This document shows, piece by piece, positions 38,426 through 47,281 of a DNA stretch of 64,000 nucleotides (position 1 is the stretch's first letter; each line of letters starts with the position of its first letter). Source of the DNA: Melioribacter roseus (lineage in GTDB: Bacteria > Bacteroidota > Ignavibacteria > Ignavibacteriales > Melioribacteraceae); assembly GCA_020722065.1 (NCBI GenBank), contig DYLK01000009.1, positions 22,457 through 86,456 on the forward strand. The letters run 5' to 3'. The notes beneath the pieces were generated by a model that made no database searches, was not told the DNA's origin, and saw nothing but the letters and a program-made list of their open reading frames with translations. The translations under genes and the position numbers were made by a program.

Positions 38426-40294
38426 TTGAATGATAAAATTAAAAACCGAACTTTAGTTTTTATAGTTTTTTTGGTGATTTCTATTCCAATTTTCCTAACT
38501 AATAACTTTATAATTGAATTAATTTTGGTTACACTTCAATTAATTTACGTAGGTTTAACTATTTTCCTTCGTGATACCTTTCTTTCTGACCCTTCTTTTC
38601 GAACAACTAAAGAAAATCTCGACAGAATATCTAAAACTTTTCAAGAAAATAATAATCAATCTCCATTTGATAGTGATAATTTAGATGAAGGATTTGATCT
38701 AGTTGATAAAAATCAAAAGGTGGAAGTTTCGGATCCAGATATAAATTCCTATCAAAATGGGAAAATGGTGGATGTTAGTGTAAAAACTCGTGAAGAATAT
38801 GTAAAGATAATTAGCAAAAGATTTATTCATGACGGAAATAAAGATCAAGAATTTAGGCTAGTTCTAGAAAGATTTCTACAAGTTATAAAAGAAAGTCTTG
38901 GAGTTTATTCTGCCACTTTTTTTGTATATAATCATCAAGCTAAAAAAATAATATTAAAAGATTATTACCCAAAAACAGTAGATATCTATCCAATAAAATT
39001 TGATTTGGGAAATGATATTGTAAGTAAAATTGTAAAGGAAAAATCTCCAAAATTTCTTATAAATATTTCTCAAGTTGTTGAATCTGATAATCTTGTTTAT
39101 TATAAAAATACTCAAGGAATTAAAAGTTTCTGTGGGGTTCCATTTGAATTTGATGATGGAACTATTTTCATCCTTGCTGTAGATTCCAAAAATGAAGACC
39201 AATTTGGGAACGAATCAATTGTAAATTTGGGAAGGTTTATTCATTTAATATATTACTTTATTTATATGTTTAATGAATATAACAATGAAACCAATCTTGA
39301 GAAGAAAGTAACAGAATTAAGTAAAATGGTCTCTCACACGCCAAGTATTTCAAACTATGAGAATGTAAAAAAATATATTGAAGCAAGTATAAAAGGACTA
39401 CTTGATTGGAATATGATAACACTTTCTTTAATTGATCAACTAACAGGGGTAGTAAAAACTGTTTTTATTGATTCAAATAAAGATACTTTGAAATATATTG
39501 GCGAAAATTTAGAACTTTCGCAAAAATCAATTGCTGGGACAGTGCTTATTAATAAAAAAGAAATTTATATACCCGATCTTTCTATTGAAAAAAGATTTAG
39601 ATTCCGTGAAGGAGAAGATATTCAATTGAGCGGAAGTTTTGTTGCAATTCCATTAGTTTATGAAAATTCGATTTTTGGTGTTGTTACTTATGAATCGCTT
39701 GAAAAAAATAAGTACACAGAAAACGATATTGAATTTGCCAAAAATTCCACTAAACTATTATCATTTATGTTGAATGTTTATTTAGTTATCGATTATCTTA
39801 AAGAAAGAACAACTCTTGACTATGAAACACTATTCCTTAATAAAAATGAATTTATTCATCAAGTAAAAAATGCTTTTGCCCGAGATAAATACTCAAATAC
39901 AATTGGTACAATAGCATTAATTAAAATAGATAGTGTTCAAGAAAATTCCCTTTTTGAATCAAGTACTTTGCCCGTTGTTTCTCAAGTTCTTACTAAAATG
40001 ATTAAAAATTCTACAAAACCGCTTACTCTTATTGGCAGATTAGACAGCAAATTATTTGCAATCTATTCATTTAATTTATCAAGTAGCGAAATGTTAATAT
40101 GGGCTGATCAACTTCGAAGTAATGTTGCAACTTACGAATTCCCATTGGACTCAGCTCTGAAAAATCAGACAATTTCAATTGGAATTGCTTCTAATATAAA
40201 TTATGAAGAATTTGAACAAGTTTATAAAATAGCTGAATTGGCATTAAAAAAAGCTTATTCAGAAGGTGGAAATAAAGTTGTGAGAGCAAACTAA
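38426..40294 (+). CDS. membrane protein with two GAF domains and a degenerate GGDEF domain
   Basis: 622-residue protein of unknown function with a TTG start. Two hydrophobic helices (about 9-28 and 30-47) anchor it in the membrane. A charged linker is followed by a first GAF-like domain (about 150-270) and a second (about 310-465). The C-terminal domain (about 475-620) follows the GGDEF fold: LIGRLDSKLFAIYSF occupies the active-site hairpin and the end reads SIGIA...AELALKKAYSEGGNKV. The GGDEF residues themselves are gone, so cyclic-di-GMP synthesis is unlikely. A sensory or nucleotide-binding role is inferred. The stop overlaps the deoB start (TAATG). Confidence 0.75.
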   Translation: MNDKIKNRTLVFIVFLVISIPIFLTNNFIIELILVTLQLIYVGLTIFLRDTFLSDPSFRTTKENLDRISKTFQENNNQSPFDSDNLDEGFDLVDKNQKVEVSDPDINSYQNGKMVDVSVKTREEYVKIISKRFIHDGNKDQEFRLVLERFLQVIKESLGVYSATFFVYNHQAKKIILKDYYPKTVDIYPIKFDLGNDIVSKIVKEKSPKFLINISQVVESDNLVYYKNTQGIKSFCGVPFEFDDGTIFILAVDSKNEDQFGNESIVNLGRFIHLIYYFIYMFNEYNNETNLEKKVTELSKMVSHTPSISNYENVKKYIEASIKGLLDWNMITLSLIDQLTGVVKTVFIDSNKDTLKYIGENLELSQKSIAGTVLINKKEIYIPDLSIEKRFRFREGEDIQLSGSFVAIPLVYENSIFGVVTYESLEKNKYTENDIEFAKNSTKLLSFMLNVYLVIDYLKERTTLDYETLFLNKNEFIHQVKNAFARDKYSNTIGTIALIKIDSVQENSLFESSTLPVVSQVLTKMIKNSTKPLTLIGRLDSKLFAIYSFNLSSSEMLIWADQLRSNVATYEFPLDSALKNQTISIGIASNINYEEFEQVYKIAELALKKAYSEGGNKVVRAN

Positions 40295-41457
40295 TGAATA
40301 ATTTTGTGGTAATAATTTTAGATGGGGTTGGAATCGGAGAATGTCCTGATTCTTATAAATATTCTGATGAAGGAAGTAACACACTTTCTAATATGGCGGA
40401 TTTTATTGGTGGATTAAATTTGCCAAATCTTGAAAAATTGGGACTTGGAAATATTCATCCAATAAAAGGAATTAATCCAGTAAAAAAACCACTTGCTTCG
40501 TTCGGTAAAATGCAAGAAACGGCAGTTGGTAAAGATTCAACTTCTGGTCATTGGGAAATTAGTGGATTAAATGTTGATATGGATTTTGCTTATTATCCAA
40601 ACGGTTTCCCCAAAAAAATAATTGATGAATTCATAGAATTAACAGGAGTTGGTGGAGTTTTGGGCAATAAATCTGCTTCTGGAACCGAAATAATTGCAGA
40701 ACTTGGCGATGAACACGTTCGAACTAAATTCCCAATTGTTTATACATCAGCTGATTCTGTATTCCAAATTGCAGCCCACGAAGATGTGATTCCACTTGGA
40801 ATGTTATACGAAATTTGTACTATTGCACGAAATGAAATCTTTGTCGGAAAAGATTCTGTTGGTCGAGTGATTGCCCGTCCATTTGTGGGAACTACTGGGA
40901 ATTATACTCGCACAACAAACAGACGGGATTTTTCTCTTTTCCCACCAAAAGATACAATTCTTGATTACATTCAAAAAGAAGGTTTAGAAACAATTGCGAT
41001 TGGAAAAATTAATGATTTATTCGCTCATCGTGGAATAACTTTAGGTATAAAAACGAAATCAAATCTCGAAGGAATTGAACAGATTCTAAAAAACACAGCA
41101 AAAAAACAAAAAAGTTTCATCTTTGCCAATTTAGTTGATTTTGATGTTTATTATGGACATAGAAATGACCCAGTTGGATTTGCTAAAGCACTTGAAGAAT
41201 TTGATGAATATTTGCCAAAAATTTTGGAAAATCTCGATGAAACTGATGCTTTGATTATTACAGCAGATCACGGAAACGACCCAACAACACCAAGCACAGA
41301 TCATTCCCGTGAATTTGTTCCAATTTTATTTTACCGAAAAGGAAAGAATGGAATTAATTTAGGAACTCGACAAACTTTTGCAGATGTTGCACAAACAATT
41401 GCACATTTTTATAAAATAAACAATGATTTAAATGGAATTAGCTTTCTTTATGGATAA
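40294..41457 (+). CDS. deoB: phosphopentomutase
   Basis: Interconverts (deoxy)ribose-1-phosphate and -5-phosphate in nucleoside salvage. 387 residues, close to the usual ~390. The alkaline-phosphatase-superfamily metal site begins with ILDGVGIGE (Asp10), the phosphorylated-residue motif is KDSTSGHWEI (about 80-89), and the second metal half-site is ITADHGNDPTTPSTDHSRE. Translation is coupled at both ends: one base shared with the GAF gene and an 8-base overlap with the small downstream frame. The xanthine dehydrogenase operon 6 kb away suggests purine nucleoside use, though the link is inference. Confidence 0.96.
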   Translation: MNNFVVIILDGVGIGECPDSYKYSDEGSNTLSNMADFIGGLNLPNLEKLGLGNIHPIKGINPVKKPLASFGKMQETAVGKDSTSGHWEISGLNVDMDFAYYPNGFPKKIIDEFIELTGVGGVLGNKSASGTEIIAELGDEHVRTKFPIVYTSADSVFQIAAHEDVIPLGMLYEICTIARNEIFVGKDSVGRVIARPFVGTTGNYTRTTNRRDFSLFPPKDTILDYIQKEGLETIAIGKINDLFAHRGITLGIKTKSNLEGIEQILKNTAKKQKSFIFANLVDFDVYYGHRNDPVGFAKALEEFDEYLPKILENLDETDALIITADHGNDPTTPSTDHSREFVPILFYRKGKNGINLGTRQTFADVAQTIAHFYKINNDLNGISFLYG

Positions 41458-41578
41458 GAAAAAAAATAACGAACTATCTCAAAAAATTGCCGAAGTTCAA
41501 AAAATTCCATTTGAAGTAGCTTTGAAATTGATTGAAGCTAAAGGCAAAATAAAGAATAATAAATTTGAAAAAGATTGA
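41450..41578 (+). CDS. small 42-residue protein, unknown
   Basis: ATG 41450 to TGA 41578. It overlaps the deoB end by 8 bases and the PIN-domain gene start by 14, so it looks like a true member of the coupled gene run. Lysine-rich ends flank an amphipathic helix-like stretch, LSQKIAEVQKIPFEVALKLI. I recognise no family. It could be a PIN partner (antitoxin-like), a peptide that contacts the vertex proteins encoded two genes on, or simply a short conserved helper. Being too short for composition tests, its reality rests on the overlaps. Confidence 0.5.
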   Translation: MDKKKNNELSQKIAEVQKIPFEVALKLIEAKGKIKNNKFEKD

Positions 41579-41954
41579 ATTTTTAGTTGAAACCGAAATT
41601 TTACTAAATCATCTAACTTGGCGATTAGATGGACTTTCAGATTTAGAAAAAGCACTTATTAAAGGTGAAGTTTTCACAACAGTTTTAAACTCGGCAGAGT
41701 TGATATCTCTTATGAATTCAGAAATTGATAGAAAATTAGCAATTGATGTTTTATCAGGAATTCACGTTCTTGGATTACCAGCGAGATATTCGCTACATGT
41801 TAGCGAGTTTTTTGATAAAACTAAAAATATAAATGATTCTATGTTTTGTGTAACTGCTAACTTAAATAAATTACCGATTTTAACTAAGAATTTGCAGAAA
41901 TATACAAATTGTAATGTTGATTTAATTTCAACAGAAGAATTGGAGAATTTATGA
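41565..41954 (+). CDS. PIN-domain-like protein
   Basis: 129 residues, TTG start. The pattern fits a PIN ribonuclease fold: FLVETEILL (Glu9 where Asp is usual), Glu45 in NSAELISL, Asp91 in NDSMFCVTANLNKLPILTKN, and Asn109. Three or four acidic/polar positions that bind metal in VapC-type nucleases are thus present, with a conservative change at the first. It overlaps the preceding small frame and, by 4 bases (ATGA), the first vertex-protein gene. RNA cleavage is possible but not shown. Confidence 0.6.
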   Translation: MKKIEFLVETEILLNHLTWRLDGLSDLEKALIKGEVFTTVLNSAELISLMNSEIDRKLAIDVLSGIHVLGLPARYSLHVSEFFDKTKNINDSMFCVTANLNKLPILTKNLQKYTNCNVDLISTEELENL

Positions 41955-42250
41955 TACTTGGAAAAGTTATAGGAACAGTTTGGTCAACTAGAAAAGATGA
42001 AAATCTTGTTGGCTCAAAATTTTTAATTGTAAGAGAATTGAAATTAGATTATTCTACAAAAGAAACTTTTCTTGTTGCAATCGATTCAGTCGGTGCTGGC
42101 GTTGGCGAAGTTGTATTAGTCGCTCAAGGTAGTTCGGCACGACAAACAAAAATTACTAAAAATAAACCAGTAGATTCAGTAATTATGGCAATTGTGGATA
42201 AACTCGATATTGCTGTAAAAGATGAATTATTGAAAAAAGTGGTTGCATAA
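41951..42250 (+). CDS. EutN/CcmL-family microcompartment vertex protein (copy 1)
   Basis: 99-residue BMC-P protein. MILGKVIGTVWSTRKDENLVG opens the family barrel, and the hallmark GAGVGEVVLVAQGSSAR lies at 48-64. Known relatives form pentamers that cap the corners of carboxysomes and metabolosomes. The first four bases overlap the PIN gene stop. No hexameric (BMC-H) or trimeric shell gene, and no signature enzyme cluster, is visible in this window. Confidence 0.9.
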   Translation: MILGKVIGTVWSTRKDENLVGSKFLIVRELKLDYSTKETFLVAIDSVGAGVGEVVLVAQGSSARQTKITKNKPVDSVIMAIVDKLDIAVKDELLKKVVA

Positions 42251-42535
42251 ATGCGATTTGGACAAGTAATCGGAACAATTTGGGCGACCAAAAAGTATGA
42301 AACATTGCAAAGTTACAAAATGCAGTTATTGCAACCGTTAGATTTTACGTACCAAAAAATTGGAGATCCAATAATTGCTATTGATACAATTGGAGCAGGA
42401 CCAGAAGAATTTGTCATTTATGCAACTTCCAGTGAAGCAGTAATTCCTATGAAAGTTGACCACGCACCAGTTGATGCCTCAATTGTTGGAATAGTTGACA
42501 GTGTTAATCTTGAAATAAAAGGAGATGTGAATTGA
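42251..42535 (+). CDS. EutN/CcmL-family microcompartment vertex protein (copy 2, divergent)
   Basis: 94 residues, starting on the base after the first copy's stop. [21 protein letters not shown] matches the family start, but the hallmark loop has drifted to [17 protein letters not shown] (48-64). The two are therefore old paralogues and could form mixed or separate pentamers. The stop overlaps the sigma factor start by 4 bases (TTGA), so the vertex protein and sigma factor are translationally coupled. Confidence 0.85.
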   Translation: MRFGQVIGTIWATKKYETLQSYKMQLLQPLDFTYQKIGDPIIAIDTIGAGPEEFVIYATSSEAVIPMKVDHAPVDASIVGIVDSVNLEIKGDVN

Positions 42536-43386
42536 AAATTACAAAGCAATTTACCAACAGAGAAAGTCAGTCGCTTGATAAATATTTACAAGAAATTGGA
42601 AAAGTTGACTTGCTAACACCTGAACAAGAAATTGAATTAGCGATTGAAATAAAAAAGAACAATCAGTACGCATTAGAAAGACTTGTCAAAGCTAATTTAC
42701 GATTTGTAGTTAGTGTGGCAAAACAATATCAAAATCAAGGATTATCACTTGGTGATTTGATAAATGAAGGAAATCTTGGGTTAATAAAAGCCGCAAAAAG
42801 ATTTGATGAAACTCGCGGATTTAAATTTATTTCCTATGCAGTTTGGTGGATCCGGCAGTCAATTTTACAAGCACTTGCAGAACAATCAAGAATTGTTCGT
42901 TTACCTTTGAATCGAGTTGGAGCTTTAAATAAAATTGGAAAAGCATATAGTAATCTTGAACAAGAATACGAACGCGAACCAAGTGCACAGGAATTAGCAA
43001 AAGAATTAGATATGGATGTAAATGAAGTTGCTGATACTTTAAAAATTTCTGGTCGCCATGTTTCAATGGATGCTCCGTTTCAACAAGGAGAAGATAACAG
43101 ATTACTTGACGTTTTGGCAAACGAACATCAACCAGCCCCAGACCACAAGTTAATGGAAGATTCATTAAAAGATGAAATTGATAGAGCTTTATCAACATTA
43201 ACAGAAAGAGAAGGTGAAGTAATCAAATTATATTTTGGCTTAAATTCCGAACATTCGCTTACTCTTGAAGAAATTGGGGAAAAATTTAATTTAACTCGAG
43301 AAAGAGTACGACAAATAAAGGAAAAAGCAATTAGAAGGTTACGACACGCTTCGCGTAGTAAAAATTTAAGAGCATATTTGGGCTAA
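42532..43386 (+). CDS. rpoD: primary RNA polymerase sigma factor, short Bacteroidetes type
   Basis: 284 residues lacking region 1.1. Region 1.2 ([20 protein letters not shown]), region 2 ([19 protein letters not shown] and [13 protein letters not shown]), region 3 and region 4 with helix-turn-helix [20 protein letters not shown] are all intact. This is the form used as the housekeeping sigma in Bacteroidetes and relatives. TTG start with AAGGAG 7 bases before it, overlapping the second vertex gene by 4 bases. Being the only such gene seen, I take it as the main sigma; a second group-2 sigma cannot be excluded. Confidence 0.9.
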   Translation: MKITKQFTNRESQSLDKYLQEIGKVDLLTPEQEIELAIEIKKNNQYALERLVKANLRFVVSVAKQYQNQGLSLGDLINEGNLGLIKAAKRFDETRGFKFISYAVWWIRQSILQALAEQSRIVRLPLNRVGALNKIGKAYSNLEQEYEREPSAQELAKELDMDVNEVADTLKISGRHVSMDAPFQQGEDNRLLDVLANEHQPAPDHKLMEDSLKDEIDRALSTLTEREGEVIKLYFGLNSEHSLTLEEIGEKFNLTRERVRQIKEKAIRRLRHASRSKNLRAYLG

Positions 43387-43387
43387 T

Positions 43388-44059
43388 TTGAGACCAAAAA
43401 TTGTAATATTATTTTTGTTGGGAACATCCTTAAGTCTTTTTACTTCAGGATGTTCAGCAACAAGCAAAATGCAGAGATATAAACAAAAAGAAAATGAAGT
43501 CCAACAATTGGATTCAAATGTAGTTCGTTTTACTGCCCAACAAGATACAACATCCCAAAAAATTGAACCAGAAGAACAACCAGAATTTGATGAAATTCCC
43601 ACTGAAGATATTAAAATTGATAAACAAAAATTTGCTGAGGAATTTGCTAATCTCGAGCAATCAAACATTCCACTCTCTACAAAGGAAAAAATTCTTCTTG
43701 AAATTATTAAATATTTGAAAACTCCCTATAAATATGGAGGCAAATCAATAAATGGAATGGATTGTTCAGGATTTACATCGAGTGTTTATATGAATTCCTT
43801 AAATTTGACTTTACCACGTTCAGCTCGTGAACAATTTCAAATTGGTGAAAAAATTGGGAAAGATTCTTTAGCATTTGGTGATTTAGTCTTTTTTAACACT
43901 TCTCGGAAAGTAAAACCAGGTCATGTGGGAATTTATATTGGAGATAATAAATTTGCACACGCAAGTAGAAAAAAGGGAGTTGAGATTACTTCACTTGAAG
44001 AAAAATACTACAAAATACGATATATGGGAGCAAAAAGAATTAATCAATTTGAAGATTAA
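43388..44059 (+). CDS. NlpC/P60-family peptidoglycan hydrolase, probable lipoprotein
   Basis: 223 residues, TTG start one base after the sigma gene stop. A hydrophobic signal (about 4-18) ends at a lipobox-like TSGC with Cys22. A Gln/Glu-rich linker (about 25-95) leads to the NlpC/P60 domain with catalytic Cys126 in GMDCSGFTS, His179 in PGHVGIYIG and His191 in FAHASRKKGVEI. Known relatives cut the D-Glu-to-diamino-acid bond in cell-wall peptides. Last gene of the coupled run. Confidence 0.9.
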   Translation: MRPKIVILFLLGTSLSLFTSGCSATSKMQRYKQKENEVQQLDSNVVRFTAQQDTTSQKIEPEEQPEFDEIPTEDIKIDKQKFAEEFANLEQSNIPLSTKEKILLEIIKYLKTPYKYGGKSINGMDCSGFTSSVYMNSLNLTLPRSAREQFQIGEKIGKDSLAFGDLVFFNTSRKVKPGHVGIYIGDNKFAHASRKKGVEITSLEEKYYKIRYMGAKRINQFED

Positions 44060-44066
44060 CAAATGC

Positions 44067-44082
44067 AAAAAAAAAAAAAAAA
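44067..44082 (+). repeat. 16-base poly-A tract
   Basis: An uninterrupted run of 16 A residues starting 7 bases after the NlpC/P60 gene stop. Such a tract may bend DNA or vary in length by slippage, and it lies about 40 bases upstream of the next promoter candidate. Confidence 0.8.
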
Positions 44083-44124
44083 GTGAATTTTACTGAAGTT
44101 AACTTACTAAAATGAAAAATGATT

Positions 44125-44153
44125 TTGGAAAGATATATTTCCTTGAATATATT
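44125..44153 (+). promoter_or_regulatory. candidate promoter of the ABC transporter/carboxyltransferase operon
   Basis: TTGGAA (44125-44130), a 17-base spacer and TATATT (44148-44153) lie 27 bases before the permease ATG. The 16-base sequence TAAAATGAAAAATGAT ends one base before the -35, and the same 16-mer lies upstream of the acylase gene at 56365. Confidence 0.5.
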
Positions 44154-44180
44154 TGATTAATTAAAGAAAAAAGTTCAAAT

Positions 44181-44945
44181 ATGGTTGATTTAACAGATTA
44201 CAAACGTTTCGCGAAATACTTCGCTATTTTCATTTTAACTTACGTGTTTTTTGTGGATTGGGTAATTCCTTCAAATTATTACATTCCTTCTACTTATTTT
44301 GTTTTGGAATCGGCATACACAATGTTTGTTGACTATAAATTCCTGAACGCAATTGGTTTAACATTTGCCACAACACTTTTTGTCCCATTGGGTGGATTTG
44401 CGTGTTTTTTGATAACAAGATACGGAGTTATAAAATTTGCACTTCGAAATAATTGGAGTAGTATTTTAACTCTAACTTTTCGGGTAATTCCTTACATAAT
44501 GATTCCATTTCTTTTTACACAAATAGTTGGAAGTTCAATTATCTTTCAATTTTTGTTTTTAATGATTGTAGGCGGAATTGAACAAAAAATCTTTTTGTTT
44601 GACATAATTTCTAAACTTGACCGAAATTTTATTTCTGCTGCAAAAAGTTTGGGTTTAAGTGATAAAGAAATTTATCGCGATATGTTAGGACAAATGCTTT
44701 TGCCTTATGTATTTGGAAAAATTCACTACCTATTCCTTTCAGCTTGGGGTTATTCAATGGTTTTCGAGATTATCTCAGGAAATTACGGATTGGGAACTTT
44801 GCTAATAAAATCATTGGAATTTCACGATATGGCAATGTTGTTTTTGATATTTCTTGTAATTGTAATATTAATTTATTTAAGCGGTTTAGCTTTCAAATTA
44901 GTTGAAAAAAAAGTTATTTATTGGATACCAGATGAAATCAAATAA
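44181..44945 (+). CDS. ABC transporter permease, SsuC/TauC (NitT/TauT)-like
   Basis: 254-residue inner-membrane protein with about six hydrophobic helices. The EAA-loop region SAAKSLGLSDKEIYRDMLGQMLLP identifies a binding-protein-dependent permease that docks on an ABC ATPase. It most resembles nitrate/sulfonate/taurine-type permeases. The ATPase gene overlaps its end by 14 bases. No periplasmic binding protein is encoded nearby, so the substrate is unknown. Confidence 0.75.
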   Translation: MVDLTDYKRFAKYFAIFILTYVFFVDWVIPSNYYIPSTYFVLESAYTMFVDYKFLNAIGLTFATTLFVPLGGFACFLITRYGVIKFALRNNWSSILTLTFRVIPYIMIPFLFTQIVGSSIIFQFLFLMIVGGIEQKIFLFDIISKLDRNFISAAKSLGLSDKEIYRDMLGQMLLPYVFGKIHYLFLSAWGYSMVFEIISGNYGLGTLLIKSLEFHDMAMLFLIFLVIVILIYLSGLAFKLVEKKVIYWIPDEIK

Positions 44946-45699
44946 AGTTTTAGAATTAACCAGATTAACAAAAGATTACACAAACGAAAATGGCTACAAG
45001 ATTCGATTATTTGAAGAAATGTCATTTGATATTTACGAAAATCAATTTACTACAATTATTGCTCCAGTTGGTTCGGGAAAATCAACGCTTTTACGAATTC
45101 TTGCTTTTGTTGATACTGATTTTGTAGGTGATTATCGCACATTTTCTGAATCAAGAGTTGTTCTAATTCCCGATACTCCAACTTCATTTCAATGGCAAAA
45201 TGTTTATGAAAATATAAAATATATCGGGAAAAATTTATCAGATATAGAAATTCAAAAAATAATTGATAATGTCGGTTTGACAGGATATGAATCACAATAT
45301 CCACATCCAAGTGCAGTCGGTTTTCGGCTGAGAATTTCTATTGCTCGTGCATTAGCCTCAAACGCATCTGTAATTCTACTTGATAATGTTTTCCACCTTA
45401 TAAAAGATTACAAAACTAAAATAGATCTTTTGCAATTATTGTGGAAATTGGATAAAATTTACGAGAAAACAACGTTTGTATTTGCTACTGATGATATTTC
45501 TGAAGGAATATTTTTAGGTGAACAAATTCTGCTTATGAATAAATTCCCAGGAAAATTGGTGGAAATTATTGAGAATAGTAATCAAGAAGAACGTAATGAA
45601 GATTATTTTCTAAATGCTGACTTTTTGAATCTAAGAAATGAAATAGAACAAAAAATGAAAGTAGCTTTGAATCAAAAAACATTAAATATTACGGCTTAG
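44932..45699 (+). CDS. ABC transporter ATP-binding protein with eroded catalytic motifs
   Basis: 255 residues from ATG 44932, chosen because homology starts there ([13 protein letters not shown]). A TTG 30 bases earlier is possible. Walker A PVGSGKST (45-52) is intact and Gln87 fits the Q-loop. Three other motifs are changed: the signature is SAVGF (127-131) rather than LSGGQ, Walker B is VILLDN (147-152) with Asn152 in place of the catalytic Glu, and the switch His is Asp187 (ATDD). It probably binds ATP but hydrolyses it poorly. Paired with the permease upstream. Confidence 0.75.
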   Translation: MKSNKVLELTRLTKDYTNENGYKIRLFEEMSFDIYENQFTTIIAPVGSGKSTLLRILAFVDTDFVGDYRTFSESRVVLIPDTPTSFQWQNVYENIKYIGKNLSDIEIQKIIDNVGLTGYESQYPHPSAVGFRLRISIARALASNASVILLDNVFHLIKDYKTKIDLLQLLWKLDKIYEKTTFVFATDDISEGIFLGEQILLMNKFPGKLVEIIENSNQEERNEDYFLNADFLNLRNEIEQKMKVALNQKTLNITA

Positions 45700-45700
45700 A

Positions 45701-47245
45701 ATGAACGAAAATCTTGAAAAACTATATAATTTAAGAGAAGAAGCACAACTCGGCGGTGGCGAAGATAGAATTAGAAAACAACACGAAAAAGGGAAATTTA
45801 CAGCTCGCGAACGAATAAATATGTTGCTTGACGAAGGTTCGTTTGATGAATCTGATATGTTCGTTACTCACCGTTCTTCAGATTTCGGACTTGAGCAACA
45901 AAAATTTCTTGGCGATGGAGTTATTACAGGTTTTGGAAAAATTAATGGGAAATTGGTTGCTGTTTTTAGTCAAGATTTTACCGTTTTTGGTGGTTCACTT
46001 TCTGAAGCACATGCCGAAAAAATCTGTAAAATTATGGATTCTGCAATGAAATTGGGAATTCCAATAATTGGATTAAACGATTCTGGCGGGGCAAGAATTC
46101 AAGAAGGTGTTGTTTCACTTGGCGGATATGCCGATATTTTCCTTCGAAATACACTCGCTTCTGGAGTTGTTCCGCAAATTTCTGCGATTCTCGGACCAAG
46201 TGCGGGCGGGGCAGTTTATTCGCCAGCAATTACCGATTTCATTTTTATGGCTCGAAATTCAAGTTATATGTTCGTTACAGGACCAAATGTTGTGAAAACT
46301 GTAACTCACGAAGAAGTTTCATTCGAAGATTTAGGCGGTGCCGATACTCACGCAAGTAAAAGTGGCGTTGCACATTTTGCCATGGATAACGAAGTGGAAG
46401 TATTCGAAGGAATTCGCAAACTAATGAGTTTTATTCCGCAAAATTGGAAAGACAAACCACAAGATAAATTCTTTGATTTCTCACAAAATTATTCAGTTCC
46501 AGAATTGAACGAGATTATTCCAGATAATCCAAACAAACCTTATGATATGAAAAAAGTTATCAAACTATTGGTTGATGACGGTGAATTTTTTGAAGTTCAT
46601 AAACAATACGCAGAAAACATTCTTGTCGGATTTTCGCGAATAGGTGGAATGTCAATTGGAATTATTGCAAATCAACCTGCTGTTTTAGCTGGAGTTTTAG
46701 ATATAAATTCATCTAAAAAAGCTGCTCGATTTGTTCGTTTTTGCGATGCTTTCAACATCCCTCTACTTGTTTTGGAAGATGTGCCTGGATTTTTGCCTGG
46801 AACCGAACAAGAATGGAATGGAATTATTAGTAACGGAGCAAAACTACTTTTTGCTTTCAGCGAAGCAACTGTCCCAAAAATTACAGTAATTACAAGAAAA
46901 GCTTATGGCGGAGCTTACGATGTGATGAATTCAAAACATATTCGTGGTGATTTCAATTTTGCTTGGCCAACTTCAGAAATTGCAGTAATGGGACCAAAAG
47001 GTGCAGTTGAAATAATTTTTAACAAGGAAATCAAAAATTCTGAAAATCCAGAAGCCAGAACTGAAGAATTGATTGAAGAATATCGCAAGAAATTTGCAAA
47101 TCCATTTATTGCAGCCGAACGCGGTTATGTAGATGACGTAATTGTTCCATCTGAAACAAGGGTGCGATTAATTAATGCATTCCAGACTTTGAAAACAAAA
47201 GTTGATGAAAATCCCAAAAAGAAACATTCTAACATTCCTTTGTAA
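45701..47245 (+). CDS. acyl-CoA carboxylase carboxyltransferase subunit (PccB/MmdA-like)
   Basis: 514 residues of the biotin-dependent carboxyltransferase family, which moves carboxyl groups between biotin and propionyl-CoA, or decarboxylates methylmalonyl-CoA. Seen: [23 protein letters not shown] at the N-terminus, the N-terminal oxyanion region [36 protein letters not shown], and C-terminal [16 protein letters not shown] and [18 protein letters not shown]. No biotin carboxylase, biotin carrier or mutase genes adjoin it. It starts 1 base after the ATPase gene stop. Which acyl-CoA it uses is not decided. Confidence 0.9.
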   Translation: MNENLEKLYNLREEAQLGGGEDRIRKQHEKGKFTARERINMLLDEGSFDESDMFVTHRSSDFGLEQQKFLGDGVITGFGKINGKLVAVFSQDFTVFGGSLSEAHAEKICKIMDSAMKLGIPIIGLNDSGGARIQEGVVSLGGYADIFLRNTLASGVVPQISAILGPSAGGAVYSPAITDFIFMARNSSYMFVTGPNVVKTVTHEEVSFEDLGGADTHASKSGVAHFAMDNEVEVFEGIRKLMSFIPQNWKDKPQDKFFDFSQNYSVPELNEIIPDNPNKPYDMKKVIKLLVDDGEFFEVHKQYAENILVGFSRIGGMSIGIIANQPAVLAGVLDINSSKKAARFVRFCDAFNIPLLVLEDVPGFLPGTEQEWNGIISNGAKLLFAFSEATVPKITVITRKAYGGAYDVMNSKHIRGDFNFAWPTSEIAVMGPKGAVEIIFNKEIKNSENPEARTEELIEEYRKKFANPFIAAERGYVDDVIVPSETRVRLINAFQTLKTKVDENPKKKHSNIPL

Positions 47246-47263
47246 ATGATTTTTTAGGAATTT

Positions 47264-47281
47264 CATCTTAAAATTAAGATG
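47264..47281 (+). promoter_or_regulatory. palindrome overlapping the xdhA start codon
   Basis: CATCTTAA-AA-TTAAGATG is a perfect 18-base inverted repeat whose last three bases are the xdhA ATG. It may be an operator for a repressor, or an RNA stem that hides the start codon. The nearest Shine-Dalgarno-like AGG is about 20 bases before the ATG. Confidence 0.45.

Noticed and set aside
47246..47278. Riboswitch before the xanthine dehydrogenase operon
   Set aside because: Only 33 bases separate the genes, too few for a purine or molybdenum-cofactor riboswitch. Just the palindrome is reported.
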